Source of the DNA: Spirochaetales bacterium
GTDB lineage: Bacteria > Spirochaetota > Spirochaetia > Sphaerochaetales > Sphaerochaetaceae
NCBI GenBank assembly: GCA_012514185.1
Contig: JAAZAT010000164.1
Location: 1 to 35,002 of the forward strand
Length of the DNA: 35,002 nt
Reading direction: 5' to 3'
In this document: positions 31,468-35,002 of the stretch, one piece after another
Numbering within the stretch: the stretch's first letter is position 1
Layout of the letters: each line of letters begins with the position of its first letter
Made by a program: the position numbers and the translations under genes
Notes under the pieces: model-generated
Seen by the model: only the letters and a program-made list of their open reading frames with translations
Databases searched by the model: none
Told to the model about the DNA's origin: nothing

Positions 31468-33585
31468 CTACTTTTTCCCCAACTTTCGTTCCATCTGTCG
31501 CTTGGTGAACTCGGGTTCATCGAGATAGAAGTAGGTTTTCTTGGCGAGCGGAGTCTTGTTCCACAATTTCTTCAGGTAGGGCATCACCCAGTAATCGAGA
31601 CCGAAGGCCTTGCCGGCTCCTCCGAGCATGACAATCGAGACGGCCATGTACCAAAGGATTTCCTTGCCTGCCAACGCTCCGATGAGGAACATGACCGACA
31701 GTCCCAGCGACACGATGGCGGCGGGGAAGGTGAACAGACCTGCAAAGAGTGCGAGCCCGATGCCGACTTCTGCCAGTACGATCATCAGCTGGAACAGATA
31801 GGGAGCCTGCGCTACGAAGGTGTCGTTGATCCAGGTGAAGATCGCCAAAGGCTGGGAGAGCAAAGGAGGTGCGAACTGCTCGACTACACCGCTTTCAGCT
31901 ATCGATTGACTGACCGATGCAACGGTATCAACCACCGTTTGGCTTGCACTAGCGGCGGTATCCACCACCCACTGGGTAGCGGAGGATGTCGCTTCGATCG
32001 CCGGCTGGCTTGCGGATGCCACCGCCTGTACGGCAGGCTGGCTGGCCGAGGCTACAGCCTGTGGTCCAACAGTCTGGCTGACCGCAGCTACAGTATCGGC
32101 AACCGCCTGGCTGGCTGATGCGACCGTTTCGGCAACACTCTGGCTGGCAGAAGCCCATGCATCGGCGACGGTGGTTGCAGGACTGCCCCAGTAGACTTTG
32201 CTTCCGGTGGTATCGGTGAGCCAGCCCTTCTGGATCTTCCCGACGCCTTCAATGAACCACATCACGCCCAAAAACATTCGAAGGAAGGTGGTCCAGTAGG
32301 AGGGAACCTTGTAGACGGCCAGACCGCCGATCAGGGAGCGTCCGTGTTTTATTTCCAAGATTTCGTGCTTGATGTACGCCCAAGCACCGTTTATTCCGCA
32401 TACTCCGCTCTGGTAATAGATGTTTACCAGATGTTTGAGGGCCATGGCAAAGAAGCCGGAGAGGGACAAGCCGGCAGTATGACTGACTGCATACCTTCCG
32501 CCGATGGAGACCATGAAGCCGTGGAAGTTCGACTTGAACGGCTTGGGATGCTCGGCTTTCAGACCGAGTTCAGTCTTGACTGCATAGATGACGCCGTCGG
32601 CGGCTGTTTTGGCGGTTTGCTCTGCGGCTTCCACTATTTGGGGAACGGCCTTGTTGTTTTCCAAGAACCACATGCCGTCTCCGACAAGATAGACATTTTG
32701 GTAGTCAGGGCTCTGCATGTACTCATTGACGAGTTTCCTGCCGATCTTGCCGTCGGTAAGCGGAAGCTTCTCGCAAAATTCTGTGCCGCGGACGCCGCAG
32801 GTCCAGACCAGGGTCTTGGTTTTGATCACTTCACCGTTTTTGGTGGTGAATCCCTCAGCATCGACCTGGGTGATCAGGGAGTTGAGCTTGATCTCAACAC
32901 CTTTCTTCTCCAAATACTTGACTGCCTTTGCCCTGGGCTTCTCAGGAAGCATGTTCAGGATGCTTCCCAACGCCTCGGCGCTGATGAGCCTGCCTTCCTT
33001 CTTGAAGTCAATGCCGTTCTCCTTGCAGAGAATCGGCAGCCATTCAATCAATTCTCCCACCAGCTCGATGCCGGTGAACCCACCGCCGGCAACGACGAAG
33101 GTAAGCATCTGCCTGCGCTTCTCGGCATCGGCTTCACGACTGGCATCCTTGACGACCTGCTCAATATGGCAACGGATGCGAAGTGCATCGTCGAGGCTCC
33201 ACAGGTAAAAGGCATGCTCCTTGACACCGGGGATGTTGAAGTCTGCCGTTGTGGCCCCGGTTCCGATGATCAGTTGGTCGTATGCATAGCTGGCACGCTC
33301 ACCCTTGAGGTGCTGGTCCTTGAAATCGATGTCTACGATGGTATCCTGTACGACATTGACCATTTTGCCGGAGAAAATTCGGTCGAAGGAAATCTTCACT
33401 GAATCCTCTTCGACTCGGTTGCCGGCAACTTCATGCAGCTCAGTCATGAGAATGTGGTGGCGGTTCTTGTCGATCAAGGTTATTTCAACCTTGTCTTGAT
33501 GCTTCTTGAATGCTTTGTGCAAGGTTTTTGCAGCGTGTACTCCGGCGTATCCCCCGCCTAATACCACAATCTGTTTCTTGTCCAT
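31468..33585 (-). CDS. ndh: Type II NADH dehydrogenase fused to DoxX-like membrane domain with 11-residue repeats
   Basis: A 705-residue flavoprotein passing electrons from NADH to quinone without proton pumping. FAD-binding GGGYAG (10-15), NADH-binding AGGGFTGIE (166-174) and YLVGDGM (299-305) define an NDH-2 of about 425 residues. A C-terminal membrane domain follows: helix about 433-450 (FLRMFLGVMWFIEGVGK), then three helices at about 597-617, 619-638 and 643-660, together DoxX-like, and a basic tail. Between the first two helices, residues 478-566 are eight 11-residue repeats of consensus ASASQxVxxTV. Topology with both ends inside puts the repeats outside the membrane. AAGGAAGG is 4 bp before the ATG. 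First gene of an operon with the polyprenyl synthase and the 94-residue protein. Confidence 0.92.
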   Translation of the reverse strand: MDKKQIVVLGGGYAGVHAAKTLHKAFKKHQDKVEITLIDKNRHHILMTELHEVAGNRVEEDSVKISFDRIFSGKMVNVVQDTIVDIDFKDQHLKGERASYAYDQLIIGTGATTADFNIPGVKEHAFYLWSLDDALRIRCHIEQVVKDASREADAEKRRQMLTFVVAGGGFTGIELVGELIEWLPILCKENGIDFKKEGRLISAEALGSILNMLPEKPRAKAVKYLEKKGVEIKLNSLITQVDAEGFTTKNGEVIKTKTLVWTCGVRGTEFCEKLPLTDGKIGRKLVNEYMQSPDYQNVYLVGDGMWFLENNKAVPQIVEAAEQTAKTAADGVIYAVKTELGLKAEHPKPFKSNFHGFMVSIGGRYAVSHTAGLSLSGFFAMALKHLVNIYYQSGVCGINGAWAYIKHEILEIKHGRSLIGGLAVYKVPSYWTTFLRMFLGVMWFIEGVGKIQKGWLTDTTGSKVYWGSPATTVADAWASASQSVAETVASASQAVADTVAAVSQTVGPQAVASASQPAVQAVASASQPAIEATSSATQWVVDTAASASQTVVDTVASVSQSIAESGVVEQFAPPLLSQPLAIFTWINDTFVAQAPYLFQLMIVLAEVGIGLALFAGLFTFPAAIVSLGLSVMFLIGALAGKEILWYMAVSIVMLGGAGKAFGLDYWVMPYLKKLWNKTPLAKKTYFYLDEPEFTKRQMERKLGKK
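31888..32154 (-). repeat. 33-bp periodic coding repeat (eight 11-residue units) in ndh
   Basis: Eight in-frame units, each 33 bp (one is 36 bp), encode variants of ASASQxVxxTV at residues 478-566. Units such as ASASQSVAETV, ASASQAVADTV, ASASQPAVQAV and ASASQTVVDTV differ in both protein and DNA sequence, so the array is old enough to have diverged. Hendecad spacing suggests a long amphipathic helix or right-handed coiled coil. Confidence 0.9.
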
Positions 33586-33625
33586 GGTTCCTTCCTTGGT
33601 TGACCCCCCGTTGAAAAGGGTTTGC

Positions 33626-33654
33626 TATATAGTAAACTTGGTATAGCGATGCAA
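33626..33654 (-). promoter_or_regulatory. Sigma-70-type promoter of the ndh operon
   Basis: On the minus strand TTGCAT (complement of 33649-33654) and TATATA (33626-33631) are exactly 17 bp apart. The leader would be about 34 nt. Confidence 0.7.
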
Positions 33655-33721
33655 CAAGGTTCTTTATGGATGTACAGTCACGGAACCTTACTGCGTTGGC
33701 AGAAAAACACTCTAGCACAGA

Positions 33722-33732
33722 AGTAGGAATTT
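33722..33732 (+). promoter_or_regulatory. Core of the shared promoter element, copy 3
   Basis: AGTAGGAATTT, identical over 11 bases to the elements at 28284-28294 and 28906-28916 and in the same orientation. The upstream dyad and -10-like part are missing here, and no gene starts within 300 bp, so significance is less certain. Confidence 0.4.
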
Positions 33733-33820
33733 ATGCAATTGTGTCATTTTTTATCGAATATAGTTTTTCATATTTTTTACAATAACACCATACTGTCTGT
33801 GTGAAAAAATCAAATAAATG

Positions 33821-33868
33821 TCGATAGGGAACAAATTATGAGAAAAATATGAGAAAAAATTCTATCGA
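33821..33868. repeat. Inverted repeat enclosing a tandem 11-bp repeat
   Basis: TCGATAG (33821-33827) and CTATCGA (33862-33868) are perfect inverted arms. Between them TATGAGAAAAA occurs twice in exact tandem (33837-33858). It could be a regulator-binding cluster or a hairpin. Confidence 0.55.
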
Positions 33869-33985
33869 TATTTTTATATCTAAGTAAAACAATCGGATTA
33901 CTTCGCTATGGAACTCTTTACAACATAATTACTTATCAAGAGTATTTCGTTATTGCTACTAGGTATTGATAATTTTAGGACGATA

Positions 33986-34015
33986 TTGCAAAAGTGTAAC
34001 AGTTCTGTATATGAT
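33986..34015 (+). promoter_or_regulatory. Promoter of the flavolipoprotein gene
   Basis: TTGCAA (33986-33991) and TATGAT (34010-34015) are 18 bp apart; an overlapping TATATG gives 16 bp. The leader would be about 34 nt, with AGGAG (34042-34046) 9 bp before the ATG. Confidence 0.6.
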
Positions 34016-34055
34016 TATATCTACAAACGTTGAATTTACCTAGGAGTTAATGATC

Positions 34056-35002
34056 ATGAGAAAGAACGTGTTGGCTGTACTCTCAGCCGTTGTTTTGATC
34101 TCTCTGTTCGTCTTCACCGGCTGCTCCAAGTCTGAAGCGAAAACCGCAACCCCGGCCCCTGCTGCAGCTCCTGCTGCCGCTGCTCCGGCCCCCGCCGCAC
34201 CAGCTCCGGCTGCTCCAGCCGCTGTGGCTCCCGTAGCTGCAAAGTATGCCGATGGCATCTATTTTGCCGCCGATGATGCGTTCGCCTCTTCTGGCTGGAA
34301 GGAAACCGTCACCTTGACCGTCTCCGGTGGGAAGATTGTCAATGCAGACTGGAACGCAGTAAACGTAGCCGGTGGTGCTGACAAGAAGACCTACGACAAG
34401 GCTGGAAAGTACAACATGGTCAAGTTCGGAAAAGCCCAGGCCGAGTGGTACCAGCAGGCAGAGAGAGCCGAAGCATACCTGCTCAAGACCCAGGATCCTG
34501 CAGCGATCAGCTACAAGGACAGTGAAGGCCACACCGATGACATCGCCGGAGTCTCAGTCCATGTGAATGCGTTCTTTGAACTTGCAGCAAAGGCTCTTGC
34601 AGCCGGTCCTGTCGGCCGCGGTCCGTATGCCGATGGTGCTTACTTTGCAATCGATGCTGCCTACCCCTCCTCGGGTTGGAAGGAATACGTCTCCTTGACC
34701 GTTCTCAACGGCCGCATTGCAGCTGTCAACTGGAGTGCAGTAAACCGGAACGGGGATGACAAGAAGGCCTACGACAAGGCCGGAAAGTACAACATGGTGA
34801 AGTTCGGCAAGGCTCAGGACGAGTGGTATGTACAGGCTCAGAAGACTGAGGACTACCTGCTCAAGACCCAAGACATCAATGCCATCACCTACAAGGATGA
34901 GGCCGGTCATACCGACGACATCGCAGGGGTCTCCGTACACGTAAACTCCCTCTTTGATCTTGTCAAGAAGGCCCTGGACAACGGTCCTGTCGGACTCGGT
35001 CC
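34056..35002 (+). CDS. Lipoprotein with tandem FMN-binding-type domains, PplA-like (3' truncated)
   Basis: An open frame running from ATG 34056 to the window end without a stop, at least 315 residues. The signal peptide ends in the lipobox FTGC (Cys23). An Ala/Pro linker (about 30-63) is followed by two 127-residue domains (from about residues 64 and 191) resembling the FMN-binding domain of pheromone-precursor/PplA lipoproteins. Each has YADGxYF, a SSGWKE strand, DKKxYDKAGKYNMVKFGKA and TDDIAGVSVHVN. The last motif parallels the ApbE flavinylation site DxxTGAT, with Ser in the acceptor position but Val for Ala. Probably surface-exposed and a carrier of covalent FMN; this needs an ApbE enzyme, not seen here. 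Divergent from the ndh operon. Alternatively a non-flavinylated immunogen-type lipoprotein. Confidence 0.82.
   Translation, partial: MRKNVLAVLSAVVLISLFVFTGCSKSEAKTATPAPAAAPAAAAPAPAAPAPAAPAAVAPVAAKYADGIYFAADDAFASSGWKETVTLTVSGGKIVNADWNAVNVAGGADKKTYDKAGKYNMVKFGKAQAEWYQQAERAEAYLLKTQDPAAISYKDSEGHTDDIAGVSVHVNAFFELAAKALAAGPVGRGPYADGAYFAIDAAYPSSGWKEYVSLTVLNGRIAAVNWSAVNRNGDDKKAYDKAGKYNMVKFGKAQDEWYVQAQKTEDYLLKTQDINAITYKDEAGHTDDIAGVSVHVNSLFDLVKKALDNGPVGLG
34245..35002 (+). repeat. Tandem 381-bp coding repeat in the flavolipoprotein gene
   Basis: Unit 1 spans 34245-34625 and unit 2 starts at 34626; the window ends just before unit 2 would close. Parts are nearly identical in DNA, for example the stretch encoding DKKxYDKAGKYNMVKFGKA. 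Unit 2 ends with GPVGLGP as unit 1 ends with GPVGRGP, so a third unit may follow. Confidence 0.88.

Larger units (their letters stand above)
33655..33985. other. AT-rich non-coding spacer between ndh and the flavolipoprotein gene
   Basis: About 330 bp with no credible reading frame on either strand and base composition much richer in A and T than the flanking genes. It holds the 11-base core of the shared promoter element (33722-33732), an inverted repeat at 33821-33868 with an internal tandem repeat, and several T-rich runs. It may carry regulator sites for both divergent transcripts or a small RNA; nothing more definite is visible. Confidence 0.6.

Noticed and set aside
31888-32154. Possible CRISPR array or tandem satellite from 33-bp periodicity
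   Set aside because: The periodicity is in frame and encodes 11-residue protein repeats; there are no identical repeats with unique spacers.
32344-33402. 352-codon plus-strand open frame
   Set aside because: Antisense to the NADH dehydrogenase domain; no supporting signals.

Overview
Organism. The window most resembles a fermentative anaerobe of the Spirochaetota, possibly a Sphaerochaeta-like species. This is inferred from gene content and was not checked by any search. The supporting signs are many exported lipoproteins, pyruvate formate-lyase with its activase, an FNR-type iron-sulfur regulator, an RRM RNA-binding protein and large c-di-GMP enzymes. GC is moderate, coding density is high, and Shine-Dalgarno sites are usually clear. 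No tRNA, rRNA, transposase, integrase or CRISPR array was seen. Both edges cut a gene.

Layout. 1-5190 holds a Cache-PAS-EAL phosphodiesterase (5' end cut off) and a large exported TPR protein of unknown role. 5245-7442 holds an RRM protein with a long leader, a MutT-type Nudix enzyme, an alpha/beta hydrolase and a 57-residue charged protein. 7490-12577 is an envelope lipoprotein block: a COG3014-like lipoprotein divergent from an LpoB-like lipoprotein, followed by four tightly packed LPP20-like lipoproteins. 12691-13718 is a membrane rhodanese overlapping a C39-like cysteine-peptidase-fold protein. 13695-20567 is a probable four-gene minus-strand operon: TspO/MBR-related membrane protein, NapH-like polyferredoxin, Cache-EAL phosphodiesterase, and a PAS-GAF-GGDEF-HD-GYP protein. 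20688-23276 holds a YghZ-type aldo/keto reductase and a peroxide-defence cluster (glutathione peroxidase, OhrR, Blc-type lipocalin). 23342-27160 is pflB-pflA divergent from an FNR-type regulator, with a perfect FNR/CRP-like palindrome between them. 27157-30157 holds a permease split into two half-size genes, a CBS-pair protein and a DUF438/hemerythrin-PAS protein.

Right end. 30182-35002 is the most interesting part. A minus-strand operon encodes a type II NADH dehydrogenase fused to a DoxX-like membrane domain, then a long-chain polyprenyl diphosphate synthase, then a 94-residue protein. Upstream and divergent, across an AT-rich spacer, is a lipoprotein with tandem FMN-binding-type domains. 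A membrane-domain NDH-2, a quinone-tail synthase and a PplA-like flavolipoprotein are the hallmark parts of flavin-based extracellular electron transfer as known in Listeria. The NDH-2 also carries eight 11-residue repeats, predicted to lie outside the cytoplasmic membrane, which I do not recognise from this family.

How the genes fit together. The window mixes fermentation under oxygen-responsive control (pflBA/fnr), peroxide sensing and removal (ohrR/gpx), c-di-GMP turnover by three membrane sensors, envelope lipoproteins, and a possible flavin/quinone route for disposing of electrons outside the cytoplasm.
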